From: UBA1794 sp031552405
Lineage (GTDB): Bacteria > Bacteroidota > Bacteroidia > Bacteroidales > Bacteroidaceae
Length of the DNA: 64,000 bases
Assembly (NCBI GenBank): GCA_031552405.1
Contig: JAVBMN010000043.1
Location: 1 to 64,000 of the forward strand
Reading direction: 5' to 3'
In this document: piece by piece, positions 1 through 9,280 of the stretch
How positions within the stretch are numbered: the first letter of the stretch is position 1
Layout of the letters: the number at the start of each line of letters is the position of its first letter
The notes under the pieces: model-generated
Seen by the model: only the letters and a program-made list of their open reading frames with translations
Database searches by the model: none
Told to the model about the DNA's origin: nothing
Position numbers and translations under genes: made by a program

Positions 1-8
1 TCACTTTT

Positions 9-47
9 ACCCCCAGTAGCTTCACTTCGTTCCGCACTACTGGGGGT
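9..47. repeat. Palindromic intergenic repeat (11-bp perfect arms)
   Basis: ACCCCCAGTAG at 9-19 is exactly complementary to CTACTGGGGGT at 37-47, with a 17-nt loop. A second small hairpin (AGCCC/GGGCT, about 60-73) follows. There is no T-run on either side, so it is a poor intrinsic terminator. It may be a REP-like dispersed palindrome. The gene to its left lies outside the window. Confidence 0.5.
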
Positions 48-184
48 TATTAAAGTTGAAGCCCATGCGGGCTATCTTCATCGTTAGACTATGTAAGGTA
101 TGAGTATGAATTTAACAATGCAACCTACTTTTAGGATTGACCCCCATTTTTCCAGTGAGCCATTCGAAGTGTTACAAAAAAAAG

Positions 185-220
185 AACCCCCACAATCAGG
201 TTGATTGCAGGGGTTTTTCT
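185..220 (-). terminator. Intrinsic terminator of the RlpA-like gene
   Basis: A near-perfect stem with a 3-nt loop (arms about 185-198 and 202-215) ends just beyond the stop codon at 241. On the minus strand it runs into a T-run, and T-rich sequence is also present on the plus strand, so it may work in both directions. Confidence 0.8.
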
Positions 221-240
221 TTTCCCGTCATCCGGGCCGG

Positions 241-705
241 TTATCGCATAAAGGCCTCCAGCTTACTGGGGTCTAACTTGAGTACCGGTTTCTTCGGAGT
301 GAAAGGCATACGGGGAATAGAGTCGTACGCAAGGTAAGGAACGCGGATAGGGCTGTATGGTTTGATCTCAACCATCACGGTTCCGTCTGCTACCATGTCA
401 ATATCACGTGCGGCCTGTTTGGAAAGGTCTACAATACGACCTCTTACATACGGTCCGCGATCCATCACGGTAACGACTACTTCTTTTCCATTCTCCAGAT
501 TTTTGACGCGCAACTTAGTACCAAAAGGCAAAGTGCGATGAGCGCAGGTCAAGCTGTCACGATGGTATAATTCACCACTTGCCATTTTACGTCCTTGGAA
601 TCGTGAGCCATAAAAACTGGCTTCTCCTTGCAGGTTCTGAGCTACAGAAACTACTGGAATCATCACGATTTGCAGTAATAAAAAGTAAATAAGAATTCTA
701 CTCAT
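241..705 (-). CDS. RlpA-like double-psi beta-barrel secreted protein
   Basis: This is a 154-aa member of the RlpA family, whose characterised members are septal-ring lytic transglycosylases that cut denuded peptidoglycan. The reading frame extends upstream, but the ATG at 705 is chosen because it begins a clear signal peptide (MSRILIYFLLL...SVAQ) directly followed by the barrel. The family core is complete: ASFYGSRFQGRKMASGE, AHRTLPFGTKLRVKNLENG, then MDRGPYVRGRIVDLS. The Glu of ASGE and the Asp of DRGP correspond to the residues needed for catalysis in RlpA. There is no SPOR domain, so septal targeting as in E. coli cannot be assumed. The gene is divergent from the receiver/ATP-grasp gene across about 130 bp. 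The family assignment is firm; lytic activity is inferred. Confidence 0.88.
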   Translation of the reverse strand: MSRILIYFLLLQIVMIPVVSVAQNLQGEASFYGSRFQGRKMASGELYHRDSLTCAHRTLPFGTKLRVKNLENGKEVVVTVMDRGPYVRGRIVDLSKQAARDIDMVADGTVMVEIKPYSPIRVPYLAYDSIPRMPFTPKKPVLKLDPSKLEAFMR

Positions 706-778
706 GGCGGCAAAGGTAATGACTCTCAAGCTATTATGCAAATTAATGTGCGATTTTTTAGTATTTTCATGCACTTCC

Positions 779-809
779 TTGCCCGTGCTGAATAAAATAT
801 CTACATTTG
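779..809 (+). promoter_or_regulatory. Bacteroidota primary sigma promoter
   Basis: TTG at 779-781 is followed after 20 bp by TACATTTG at 802-809, matching the Bacteroidota -33/-7 consensus (TTTG, N19-21, TAnnTTTG). It lies about 27 bp before the ATG at 836 and supports that start over upstream in-frame ATGs, which would precede the transcription start. Confidence 0.75.
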
Positions 810-835
810 TTAGCGCAAAATTAAAGGTGATTAAT

Positions 836-3800
836 ATGCTCACAAAACTGAAGGAGAGCCAGATTTTTCTGCGTGATACAGGCTTTGCCAACCTCATGAC
901 CCGAAGGGTATATCAGGTGCTGTTAATAGCAAATCCATACGATGCTTTTATGTTGGAGGAGGACGGTCGTATTGATGAAAAGCTGTTCCTGGAATACACA
1001 CTGCTCAGCATGCGTTATCCGCCCCGTTTTACTCAAGTATATACCGAAGAAGAAGCATGGCAGGAACTTTCTAATCACCCATACGACTTGGTCATTTGTA
1101 TGCCCAGCACCGATAATAGCGACTTCTTTGCCACCGGCAGGAGCATCAAGGCTGTGTATCCGGAGATTCCTATTGTGGTACTCACCCCCTTCTCGCACGG
1201 TATCACCAAGCGTTTGGAGAACGAAGACCTGAGCGCCTTCGAGATGATATTTTGTTGGCTGGGAAATACGGACCTTCTGCTTTCCATCATCAAACTGATG
1301 GAAGATAAGATGAACCTGGAGCACGACATAGAGGAGGTGGGCGTGCAAATGATACTGCTGGTGGAAGACTCCATTCGTTTTTATTCCTCCATTTTGCCGC
1401 ATCTCTATAAATTCGTGTTGCAACAATCCCGCGAGTTTGCCACCGAGGCGCTCAACGAACACCAGCGTACCCTGCGCATGCGCGGTCGCCCCAAGATTGT
1501 ATTGGCACGCAGCTATGAGGAAGCGTACGACCTCTATGATCGCTTTCAGAATAATGTACTGGGGGTAATTGCCGATGTGCACTTCCCCCGTGAGGGGAAA
1601 CCGGATCCACAGGCCGGCATCAAGCTGTGTGCAGAGATCCGCAAGCGCGATCCGTATGTACCTATGATTGTGCAAAGTACCGAGGTGGACAACCGCTGGG
1701 CGGCAGTGTCGTACTCCGCCTCCTTCCTGGATAAGAATTCCAAAAAGCTGCCTCTCGATCTGCAGCACATACTGAAAGAGCATTTCGGATTCGGCGATTT
1801 TGTATTTCGTGATCCAGAGACGGGTGCGGAAATAGCACGCGTAAAGAACCTGAAGGAGCTGCAGGACGTGCTGTTCACCATTCCCAATGAGGCCATGATT
1901 TATCACGTATCCCGCAATCATATATCCCGATGGCTGTATTCGCGCGCCATCTTCCCGCCTGCGGAGTTTCTGCGGCAGGTGACGTGGGACATCGTGACGG
2001 ATGTGGATCTTCACCGCAAACTTATCTACGAGGCCATCACGAAATATCGCAAGATGAAGAATCAAGGTATCGTAGCGGAGTTCCGCAGGGAGCGATTTGA
2101 CCGTTATTCTGCCTTTGCCCGCATTGGCGAGGGCTCGCTGGGCGGCAAGGGACGCGGACTGGCCTTTATGGATAATATCGTGAAACGCCACCCTGAGTTT
2201 GATGCCCTTGAGAAGGCGCGGGTGGAAATTCCCAAAACGGTGGTGCTCTGTACCGATATCTTTGATGAGTTCATGGAGCAGAACAACCTCTACCCCCTGG
2301 CCCTGAGTGATACACCGGATGAGGTGATCCTGCAAAACTTCCTGGAGGCAGCGCTTCCGGAACGGCTGAATGAAGACTTTTTGGCACTGTTCAAGGCTTT
2401 GCAGACTCCCATTGCCATACGTTCTTCCAGTTTGTTGGAAGATTCTCATTACCAGCCATTTGCAGGAATCTACTCTACCTACATGATCCCCTATCTGGAG
2501 GATAAGGAGGAGATGCTCCGCCTGCTGTGCCAGGCCATAAAGGGCGTGTATGCCTCTGTGTATTATCGGGATAGTAAAGCGTATATGACTGCCACTCAGA
2601 GTGTGATAGACCAGGAAAAGATGGCTGTCATCCTGCAACAGGTGGTGGGTAACCATTATGGGGAGCGGTATTACCCCTCCTTCTCGGGCGTGGCCCGCTC
2701 GCTGAATTACTACCCACTGGGCGAGGAAAAGCCGGAGGAAGGCGTAGTGGAAGTGGCGCTTGGTCTTGGAAAATACATTGTGGACGGAGGGCAGACGCTT
2801 CGTTTCAGTCCGTATCATCCCGCCCAGGTGCTGCAAACCAGTGAGATGGAGATTGCCTTACGTGAGACCCAGACCCGCTTCTACGCCTTGGATATGAAAG
2901 GGGTGGAAGGCGACTTCTCAGTAAATGACGGTTTCAACCTTTTGAAGTTATCGGTCAGGGAGGCCGAAGCCGACGGGGCCTTGCAGTATATCGCCTCTAC
3001 CTATAACCCGTATGACCAGGTGATCTACGACGGACTTTATCCCGGCGGGCGCAAGCTGATTACCTTTGCCAATGTCCTGTTGCATGACGCATTCCCTTTG
3101 GCGGATATACTGAAGATGAGTCTGAAATGTGGCGAAGAGGGCATGCGTCGCCCCGTAGAGATCGAGTTTGCCTGTACGCTGAATCCCGCTGAATCCAATT
3201 TACCGGAGGTGGGTACTTTCTACCTGCTTCAGATTCGGCCCATTGTGGATAACTCTGCTACACTGGAAGAGGATCTCAATCTGGTGGATACTGACAGTCT
3301 GGTGTTGCGCTCGGAGCATTCCCTCGGTCACGGAGTATATAATGAGGTGTGTGATATCGTGTATGTAAAGACTGAGGGTTATACAGCCTCCAAAAATTAC
3401 GAAATTGCGGATGAGATAGAACGTCTGAACCGGGAGTTTCTGAAAGCAAAAAGAGAATACATCCTCGTAGGTCCTGGCCGCTGGGGAAGCAGTGACCACT
3501 GGCTGGGTATCCCGGTGAGATGGCCGCATATCTCGGGTGCACGGTTGATTGTGGAAGCCGGACTGCGCAACTATAGGGTAGACCCCAGTCAGGGTACTCA
3601 CTTCTTCCAGAACCTGACCTCCTTTGGAGTGGGCTACTTTACCATTAATGCCTTTATGAATGACGGCATCTATGAGGAGGCCTGGCTGAACACCCTGCCG
3701 GCTGTACAAGAAACAAAGTACATCCGTCATGTGCGCACGGCCGCACCATTTCTTATTAAGATGGATGGAAAGAAGAATATAGGAGTAGTAATAAAGCCTG

Positions 3801-3838
3801 CGGATGTACAGGTGTCGGCCGGTGAAATTGCAGAATAG
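836..3838 (+). CDS. Tandem receiver domains fused to a PEP/pyruvate-binding ATP-grasp domain
   Basis: This 1000-aa cytoplasmic protein has a receiver-like segment at about 21-150, then a better preserved receiver at about 170-325 (LVEDS, a VIADVHFP strand carrying the Asp, STEV and a DKNS Lys). A PPDK N-terminal type ATP-grasp domain follows at about 425-800, with GEGSLGGKGRG, AIRSSSLLEDS...FAGIY and the end motif LQIRPI. About 200 further residues include GPGRWGSSDHWLG. It lacks the phosphohistidine swivelling domain and the PEP-binding TIM barrel, so it is not a complete PEP synthase or pyruvate phosphate dikinase. The ATG at 836 is used because a promoter lies at 779-809. It overlaps the 5-nt-spaced acyltransferase operon. 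The substrate is unknown; phosphorylation control through the receivers is inferred. Confidence 0.85.
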   Translation: MLTKLKESQIFLRDTGFANLMTRRVYQVLLIANPYDAFMLEEDGRIDEKLFLEYTLLSMRYPPRFTQVYTEEEAWQELSNHPYDLVICMPSTDNSDFFATGRSIKAVYPEIPIVVLTPFSHGITKRLENEDLSAFEMIFCWLGNTDLLLSIIKLMEDKMNLEHDIEEVGVQMILLVEDSIRFYSSILPHLYKFVLQQSREFATEALNEHQRTLRMRGRPKIVLARSYEEAYDLYDRFQNNVLGVIADVHFPREGKPDPQAGIKLCAEIRKRDPYVPMIVQSTEVDNRWAAVSYSASFLDKNSKKLPLDLQHILKEHFGFGDFVFRDPETGAEIARVKNLKELQDVLFTIPNEAMIYHVSRNHISRWLYSRAIFPPAEFLRQVTWDIVTDVDLHRKLIYEAITKYRKMKNQGIVAEFRRERFDRYSAFARIGEGSLGGKGRGLAFMDNIVKRHPEFDALEKARVEIPKTVVLCTDIFDEFMEQNNLYPLALSDTPDEVILQNFLEAALPERLNEDFLALFKALQTPIAIRSSSLLEDSHYQPFAGIYSTYMIPYLEDKEEMLRLLCQAIKGVYASVYYRDSKAYMTATQSVIDQEKMAVILQQVVGNHYGERYYPSFSGVARSLNYYPLGEEKPEEGVVEVALGLGKYIVDGGQTLRFSPYHPAQVLQTSEMEIALRETQTRFYALDMKGVEGDFSVNDGFNLLKLSVREAEADGALQYIASTYNPYDQVIYDGLYPGGRKLITFANVLLHDAFPLADILKMSLKCGEEGMRRPVEIEFACTLNPAESNLPEVGTFYLLQIRPIVDNSATLEEDLNLVDTDSLVLRSEHSLGHGVYNEVCDIVYVKTEGYTASKNYEIADEIERLNREFLKAKREYILVGPGRWGSSDHWLGIPVRWPHISGARLIVEAGLRNYRVDPSQGTHFFQNLTSFGVGYFTINAFMNDGIYEEAWLNTLPAVQETKYIRHVRTAAPFLIKMDGKKNIGVVIKPADVQVSAGEIAE

Positions 3839-3843
3839 AGAAT

Positions 3844-4905
3844 ATGGCGGAACAAGAAAAGAAGCGATATGAGTTTATAGACCTGGTGAAGGGTGTCTGC
3901 ATCATTCTGGTGGTTATCCAGCACCTGGTGGGTCAGTGTGTGGTAAACCCACCCTGGCTTACTACCTTTCGGATGCCACTGTACTTCATGTTGTCTGGGA
4001 TCTTTTTCTCAAACTACGGTTCCTTCAAGGTATTCCTGCTGAAGAAGGTCAATAGTTTGCTTGTTCCCTTTGGGGCGATGTGGCTGCTCTGCGTGGGGTA
4101 TATCTACATTCATTATCCCAAACCAGAGATCATTGACCCGCTGAAGTTTAATGTGGCCATCTGGTTTCTCATTGCCTTGTTTGAGGTAGGCATAGTGTAC
4201 TACTTTATCTCGTTGATACCGAAGGAGTGGATTCGGTTTATAGTGGTACTGGTAATCTCTGTCGGAGGATATCTGTTACAGGAGTTTAAGATAGATCTCC
4301 CCTGGTACCTGGACTCTGCAATGACAGCCACAGTATTTTATTATTTCGGTCCGTTTGTCAGGCGGATGGGACTGTTGGAGGAGCGAAACCGGCGGATGGA
4401 TCTTATCTATGCTTGCGGTAGTCTGGCCATCTTCATCGGACTGGCGGCGTTTTACCCGGACAAGCTGTTGGATCTACGCCTCAACCGTATTTATACGCCC
4501 TATCCGGTATTTCTCATGTCGGCTGTATCCGGTACGGCCACGGTATTCTTCTTTTGTAAGATCATTAAACGCATCCCGCTGATCTCCTACTGGGGGCATT
4601 ACAGCATTATCACCCTTTGCAGTCACATCTTTATATATAGATTGTTGCAGAACTGGGGTGTCCTGAAAACCCTGCAAGGCTGGCTCGGTATTAGCAACCA
4701 GTACTGGTACAATGAAAAAGTAGGCGCCTGGGTGGGGGTAGTCTTGGTGTTCTTTATCACCATCCCGCTGATCTGGGTGCTTATCCGGCACGTCCCGTTC
4801 CTTTGTTCACAGATGCCCCTGATTGATCCCAAGACCATGCGCCTGTACAAATCCCCCCGCGAAATGCTGCGTATCTTTGTTAAAGGTACACGTAAGGGGG
4901 ATTGA
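3844..4905 (+). CDS. Membrane acyltransferase, acyltransferase-3 family
   Basis: This 353-aa polytopic membrane protein has about ten hydrophobic helices. The N-terminus (RYEFIDLVKGVCIILVVIQH, then FRMPLYFMLSGIFF) is the hallmark of acyltransferase-3/OafA-like enzymes, which move acyl groups onto surface glycans or lipids; the FIDLVKG and QH residues match the family's catalytic start. Its start is 5 nt after the stop of the receiver/ATP-grasp gene, so the two are almost certainly co-transcribed. A strong hairpin at 4933-4979 closes the operon. The acceptor substrate cannot be read from sequence. Confidence 0.85.
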   Translation: MAEQEKKRYEFIDLVKGVCIILVVIQHLVGQCVVNPPWLTTFRMPLYFMLSGIFFSNYGSFKVFLLKKVNSLLVPFGAMWLLCVGYIYIHYPKPEIIDPLKFNVAIWFLIALFEVGIVYYFISLIPKEWIRFIVVLVISVGGYLLQEFKIDLPWYLDSAMTATVFYYFGPFVRRMGLLEERNRRMDLIYACGSLAIFIGLAAFYPDKLLDLRLNRIYTPYPVFLMSAVSGTATVFFFCKIIKRIPLISYWGHYSIITLCSHIFIYRLLQNWGVLKTLQGWLGISNQYWYNEKVGAWVGVVLVFFITIPLIWVLIRHVPFLCSQMPLIDPKTMRLYKSPREMLRIFVKGTRKGD

Positions 4906-4932
4906 TCACACGGACTTGTGGAATAAAAAGAA

Positions 4933-4979
4933 AAGCATAGCCTTCTTTCCTGTTAATTTAAACAGTGAAGGCTATGCTT
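4933..4979. terminator. Hairpin terminator between convergent genes
   Basis: AAGCATAGCCTTC (4933-4945) pairs perfectly with GAAGGCTATGCTT (4967-4979), with an inner CTGTT/AACAG stem. It lies between the plus-strand acyltransferase and the minus-strand lipoprotein gene. The A-run on its left gives a T-run on the minus strand, so it can serve both. Confidence 0.8.
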
Positions 4980-5011
4980 GTTACTGAACGCTAGTCTTGT
5001 ATTGAGGATGC

Positions 5012-5440
5012 TTATTTGCTTTGTTTTAAGCGATTGACGTTTACTCCCCATCCAGTGACTGTTGTTTTACTTGTCTTATACGCGCCAAAGAACCAACTGT
5101 GTTTCTCAGATGTGTATTCAGGATCTAGAATAATGTCTACATTAGCGTTTTCTTTGGCTTTATATAAAGCCTGACTTTCTTTTTTGCTTAAACTCTTGTA
5201 TCTGTTGGAGCTTTTCAATAATTTGTTTCCATTCTTTTTTAATGGAATGATACCAAATAGTGTTTCTGTCTCAATAGTTCCACTTACTTTTTTAGCATTG
5301 TCCAGGTCTAAATCTGCTACTACATTGGTGGATATACTGTTGTTGTCATACCCTATTAAGGGGGCGGTTTTATTGTAAGAAGCGCAACTAGATAAGAATG
5401 CTGCACAACAACCCATGATAAATAAATTAGTTTTTTTCAT
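5012..5440 (-). CDS. Small lipoprotein of unknown function
   Basis: This 142-aa protein has a lipoprotein signal peptide (MKKTNLFIMGCCAAFLSSCAS) whose lipobox Cys is in SSC. The mature part contains a stretch rich in Lys and Ser (KNGNKLLKSSNRYKSLSKKE) and a later segment, IILDPEYTSEKHSWFFGAYK. I do not recognise a domain. It stands alone between two terminator-like regions, with its own upstream A/T-rich leader. It probably sits in the inner leaflet of the outer membrane. Confidence 0.7.
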   Translation of the reverse strand: MKKTNLFIMGCCAAFLSSCASYNKTAPLIGYDNNSISTNVVADLDLDNAKKVSGTIETETLFGIIPLKKNGNKLLKSSNRYKSLSKKESQALYKAKENANVDIILDPEYTSEKHSWFFGAYKTSKTTVTGWGVNVNRLKQSK

Positions 5441-5558
5441 TTCTTGTAAAAGTTAGATGATACATTTTATGTTATATTTTACAAATATGAGAGAAACTTT
5501 TTAAAATATCAATCTTCTTTTGTGGAATTATTAAACATGTCTTATGTGGGCTGGTTTC

Positions 5559-7823
5559 TCAATATACGGAGAGCACCACGCTTTTTACATTGCGGCTGTC
5601 TGGGCCGGTCATGAGGTGGAAATCTCCGGCTTCAAGTCCGTAGTGAAGATTGGCATCATAGTATTTCAGCATCTCGGGGGTGATGCGGAAGGTCACATCG
5701 CGACTCTCGCCCTTGGCCAGATGAATGCGGCGGAATCCTTTCAGCTCCTTCACAGGGCGGCTTATCCGGGCCACAAGGTCGCGGATGTAAAGCTGTACCA
5801 CCTCGTCGGCATCGTAGTTTCCGGTGTTGGTTACACGGACGGACACTGTTACCTCGTCCCCGTTCACGGACATACGGTCTGAACTCAGCCGGGGCTGTTC
5901 GTATTCAAATGTGGTATAGCTCAGGCCGTAACCGAATGGGTATAATGGGTCGTTACGCAGGTCGAGATAGTTGCTCTGGTATTTGCGGTATGATTTTATT
6001 CCTTCGGGCACGGGACGGCCGGTATTAAGATGATTGTAATAGATGGGAATCTGACCTACGGATTGTGGCATGGTCATGGTGAGCTTTCCACTGGGGGACT
6101 TGTCGCCAAACATCACGTCACAGATGGCATCGGCAGCCTCGGAGCCTCCAAACCAGACGTTGAGTATAGCGGGGATATGGGTTTGTTCCCAGTTCAGGAC
6201 GGTAGGGCGGCCCGAGAAATGGAGCAGCACGATCGGTTTGCCAAGCGCAGCCAGCTCTGTGAGAAGCTCACGCTGCACATCAGGCATCTCCAGGTCGGTG
6301 CGACTGGAACTCTCGCCGCTCATGTCGGAGCATTCGCCCATGGCACATACGATGACGTCGGCCTGCTTGGCCACCTTCATGGCCTCGGCTCGTAGAGCGT
6401 TTTCATCGCCACGGGGGATGGTTTTTCCAAACTCGGAATCCTTCTGCAAGGCTGCGTCTCGGGTGAGGTTGCACCCCTGGGCATAGAGCACATTCCCCCT
6501 GTTGCCTACCGCCTGCTGCATACTCTCGCGCAGTGTGGAATACCGCTCCGGAGTATATGCCACGCACCATGTGCCCGCCATGTTGGCCCGGTTGTCGGCT
6601 AATGGGCCGATAAGAGCGATCTTGCCTTCTTTCTTTAGAGGCAGCAGGCTGCCCTCGTTCTTAAGTAATACAAAGGTTTCGGCTGCTATACGGCGCGCCT
6701 CAGTCCTGTTCCCGGGGGTAAAGATGTCCTTTGAGCGGCGCTTTGGGTCGCAGTATTTGTAAGGGTTGTCAAACAAGCCCAACTTGTATTTCGCTTCAAG
6801 TACCCGGCGGCATGCGCTGTCTACCTCTGCCTCCGACACTCTGCCCGCTTGTATCGACGGTTCAAGAGTCTTCAGAAAACCTGTGGAACACATCTCCATG
6901 TCTGTCCCGGCCTTCAGAGCCATGGCTGAGACAGTGGGCATATCACCCAATCCGTGCCTCGTCATCTCCATAATCGACTCATAGTCTGTCACCACAAAGC
7001 CCTTGAATCCCCATTGGCTGCGCAGGACATCGGTGATAAGCCAGCGGTTGGCTGTGGCTGGAATACCGTCGATTACATTGAACGATGTCATGAAGCTGCC
7101 CGCTCCGGCCTCGGCTGCTGCGCGATACGGTGGGAAATACTGATTGTACATGCGCACACGACTCATATCTACCGTGTTGTAATCCCGCCCTGCCTCGGAG
7201 GCTCCATACAGCGCGTAATGTTTTACGCAGGCCATAATATGGTCTGCCCGGCTATAATCGCCCTGATACCCGCGCACCATGGCACGGGCCACACAAGCCC
7301 CGAGAAACGGGTCTTCGCCGGCTCCCTCCGCCACGCGTCCCCAACGGGCGTCCACGCTTATATCCACCATGGGGCTGTAAGTCCAGCATATACCGTCGGC
7401 ACTGGCCTCACTCGCCGCTATACGCGCAGAACGCTCTATGGCCACGGTGTCCCAGCTGCACGAAAGGGCAAGGGGTATGGGGAATATAGTCTCATAGCCA
7501 TGAACAACATCCATGCCCACAATGAGTGGAATGCCAAGGCGGCTTTTCTTTACGGCTATCTCCTGCAAGGCACGTATCTTATCGGCACCTTTTAGATTGA
7601 ACACGCCTCCCAATTGCCCGGAGGTAATAAGTTCTGCCACGGGAGAGCTCTGTATGGAACCAGTGGTAATGTTGCCGCCTACTTGAAGGTTAAGCTGCCC
7701 GATTTTCTCTTGCAGTGTCATCCTCTGCATCAAAGCGTCTATGAACTTGTCCATCTTTTCGCTCTGCGCCTGACAAACGGACACTATTGCCGTTATAATA
7801 ATTGTAAACAAGACTCTTTTCAT
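5559..7823 (-). CDS. bglX: Periplasmic beta-glucosidase, glycoside hydrolase family 3
   Basis: This 754-aa exo-acting glycosidase hydrolyses terminal beta-linked glucose or related sugars in the periplasm. It has a 20-residue signal peptide (MKRVLFTIIITAIVSVCQAQ), a GH3 N-terminal barrel at about 25-330, a GH3 C-terminal domain at about 385-620 and a fibronectin-III-like domain at about 665-740. GFVVTDY supplies the nucleophile Asp, and the KHYALYGASEAGRDY segment is typical of BglX. The length matches the family (about 750-765 aa). A -7 element, TAAATTTG, reads on the minus strand from 7861 to 7854, 30 nt before the start. It is not in a polysaccharide utilisation locus here, so a housekeeping role in oligosaccharide trimming is likely. 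Confidence 0.93.
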   Translation of the reverse strand: MKRVLFTIIITAIVSVCQAQSEKMDKFIDALMQRMTLQEKIGQLNLQVGGNITTGSIQSSPVAELITSGQLGGVFNLKGADKIRALQEIAVKKSRLGIPLIVGMDVVHGYETIFPIPLALSCSWDTVAIERSARIAASEASADGICWTYSPMVDISVDARWGRVAEGAGEDPFLGACVARAMVRGYQGDYSRADHIMACVKHYALYGASEAGRDYNTVDMSRVRMYNQYFPPYRAAAEAGAGSFMTSFNVIDGIPATANRWLITDVLRSQWGFKGFVVTDYESIMEMTRHGLGDMPTVSAMALKAGTDMEMCSTGFLKTLEPSIQAGRVSEAEVDSACRRVLEAKYKLGLFDNPYKYCDPKRRSKDIFTPGNRTEARRIAAETFVLLKNEGSLLPLKKEGKIALIGPLADNRANMAGTWCVAYTPERYSTLRESMQQAVGNRGNVLYAQGCNLTRDAALQKDSEFGKTIPRGDENALRAEAMKVAKQADVIVCAMGECSDMSGESSSRTDLEMPDVQRELLTELAALGKPIVLLHFSGRPTVLNWEQTHIPAILNVWFGGSEAADAICDVMFGDKSPSGKLTMTMPQSVGQIPIYYNHLNTGRPVPEGIKSYRKYQSNYLDLRNDPLYPFGYGLSYTTFEYEQPRLSSDRMSVNGDEVTVSVRVTNTGNYDADEVVQLYIRDLVARISRPVKELKGFRRIHLAKGESRDVTFRITPEMLKYYDANLHYGLEAGDFHLMTGPDSRNVKSVVLSVY

Positions 7824-7911
7824 ATACCTTCAGCCTTTGGTTATTGTCCGGTGCAAATTTAAGAGAAAATATCTTATAGTACAGCTGCCGGCTGAATCTT
7901 ATTTTAGATTT

Positions 7912-9189
7912 TCATCGGTTTGGTTTTTTTGTTATGCCATTGCTGATAGATTCTGACAACAACCATTTCTTATATTCTCCAAGTATCTCTGATAACATTT
8001 TGTTATAAGTCTTTTCACACCCCAATAATATGTCTTGTGTATCATACCTGTACAACTCTTTAAATTTGTCGAGTCCATGGCTTTCAATTAGATAATCTGT
8101 AAATATACCTGAAATCAGGTAATATTTGTCGCCTTGAAAGAAATACGTCTTTCCACAGATGACATCTGTCAGATCTTCATCTGCAAATTCTCTTGCTTTC
8201 TGAAATCCTTGTTCTTTCGCCTGAGTATCAGTTGTGTATTCATACCATTTTTGGACTCCTTCACTAAGAAAAGTCGAAGGCATTGAGTTGATCTGTTGGT
8301 TGAATAAATGGTGATTAGCTTCGTGCTTGATAGCTCCTCCCCATTTCCAGCTGTGAATTTCTTCGCCGGTTACAAACCCGTGTACGGTTCCCTCGTCACA
8401 CAAAGCACCGAAAAAGCCAGAGAAATATTTTATTTCCTCTTGTGTCTCATGAATGTACGTTTTTATTTTCTTCTCAGGAAGACTCAACTCCATTTTCTTT
8501 ACGAAAGCTTCTGCGTGGTTGTCGTATTTTTCAATATTGTTTTCCAAACCGAGGCTTTTCGATACCATAAAAACATAATATTTGCTTTCTATTGGTGTGT
8601 AGAGAGACTCTCTTAACTCATTCAAGTCAATACTATGTGAACCGTTACCGAAAAATTCAGGAACAGCATTTTTTACAACAATATATTCGAAGCCAAAAGA
8701 GGGCATATTTGCCGTCTTTTCATACGCTTCAAGGCTATTTCCCGAGACTGCGAGCCTGAAAGGAGAAGTTGCTTCAGAACGGGAGGTATAGGTAAAGCCG
8801 TATGAAGGGTCTTTGAAAGAGATATTGCCTATCTTAAAACCGTTGTTCAGCTTCTTTACCGGTATGCCAAACCTGTTCCAATGTAAGTAGCTGGCGATAG
8901 GTCCCAATATCCAAAGTTTATCGCTAAAATCGCTTTTTTGCAACTGAGATTCGGTTTTTATAATTGCCTCGCCCCCTCTTTTTGCACCATTTTCTTGTAT
9001 TCTTTTTGCAAGATTCCATACTACAGTTGAGTCGTCAGGAACAACTATTGTTATCTTTTTTGCATCCATTATGGCTTTCTGTTCACAGTCATATTGAGGA
9101 AGATTGAACCTTTCGGCAAGCGATTGCTGTGCCTGCGCAACTGAACAGAGCAGCCAGGTAATGATGATCATTACAGTGGTTTTACACAT
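7912..9189 (-). CDS. Secreted putative zinc metallopeptidase (HExxH, gluzincin-like)
   Basis: This 425-aa secreted protein has a signal peptide (MCKTTVMIIITWLLCSVAQAQ). Around residues 288-320 it carries KHEANHHLF, an HExxH zinc motif, followed about 19 residues later by FLSEGVQKWYEY. The Glu there would be the third zinc ligand, as in gluzincin (peptidase MA clan) enzymes. A hydrolytic role in the periplasm or at the cell surface is inferred. Nothing in the remaining N-terminal half is recognised. It is transcribed toward bglX with about 88 nt between them. An alternative is a non-catalytic fold relative, but the intact His, Glu, His and downstream Glu argue against this. Confidence 0.68.
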   Translation of the reverse strand: MCKTTVMIIITWLLCSVAQAQQSLAERFNLPQYDCEQKAIMDAKKITIVVPDDSTVVWNLAKRIQENGAKRGGEAIIKTESQLQKSDFSDKLWILGPIASYLHWNRFGIPVKKLNNGFKIGNISFKDPSYGFTYTSRSEATSPFRLAVSGNSLEAYEKTANMPSFGFEYIVVKNAVPEFFGNGSHSIDLNELRESLYTPIESKYYVFMVSKSLGLENNIEKYDNHAEAFVKKMELSLPEKKIKTYIHETQEEIKYFSGFFGALCDEGTVHGFVTGEEIHSWKWGGAIKHEANHHLFNQQINSMPSTFLSEGVQKWYEYTTDTQAKEQGFQKAREFADEDLTDVICGKTYFFQGDKYYLISGIFTDYLIESHGLDKFKELYRYDTQDILLGCEKTYNKMLSEILGEYKKWLLSESISNGITKKPNR

Positions 9190-9280
9190 TTCTATGGTTT
9201 TTAATTATACTTGTAAAGAATATTGAATGTTTCATAAATAGGCAATAGTTATTTATTGAACCCTAATTTCGCATCCTCTG

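Noticed and set aside
923..2836. Long minus-strand frame (637 codons) inside the receiver/ATP-grasp gene
   Set aside because: It is antisense to a gene with clear domains, has no recognisable motif and reflects codon bias of the plus-strand gene.
836..3838. Call as phosphoenolpyruvate synthase (ppsA)
   Set aside because: The phosphohistidine and PEP-binding domains are missing, so the name would be misleading.
6954..7595. Plus-strand frame of 213 codons inside bglX
   Set aside because: It is opposite to conserved GH3 sequence and its translation is rich in His, Ala and Gly with no domain.
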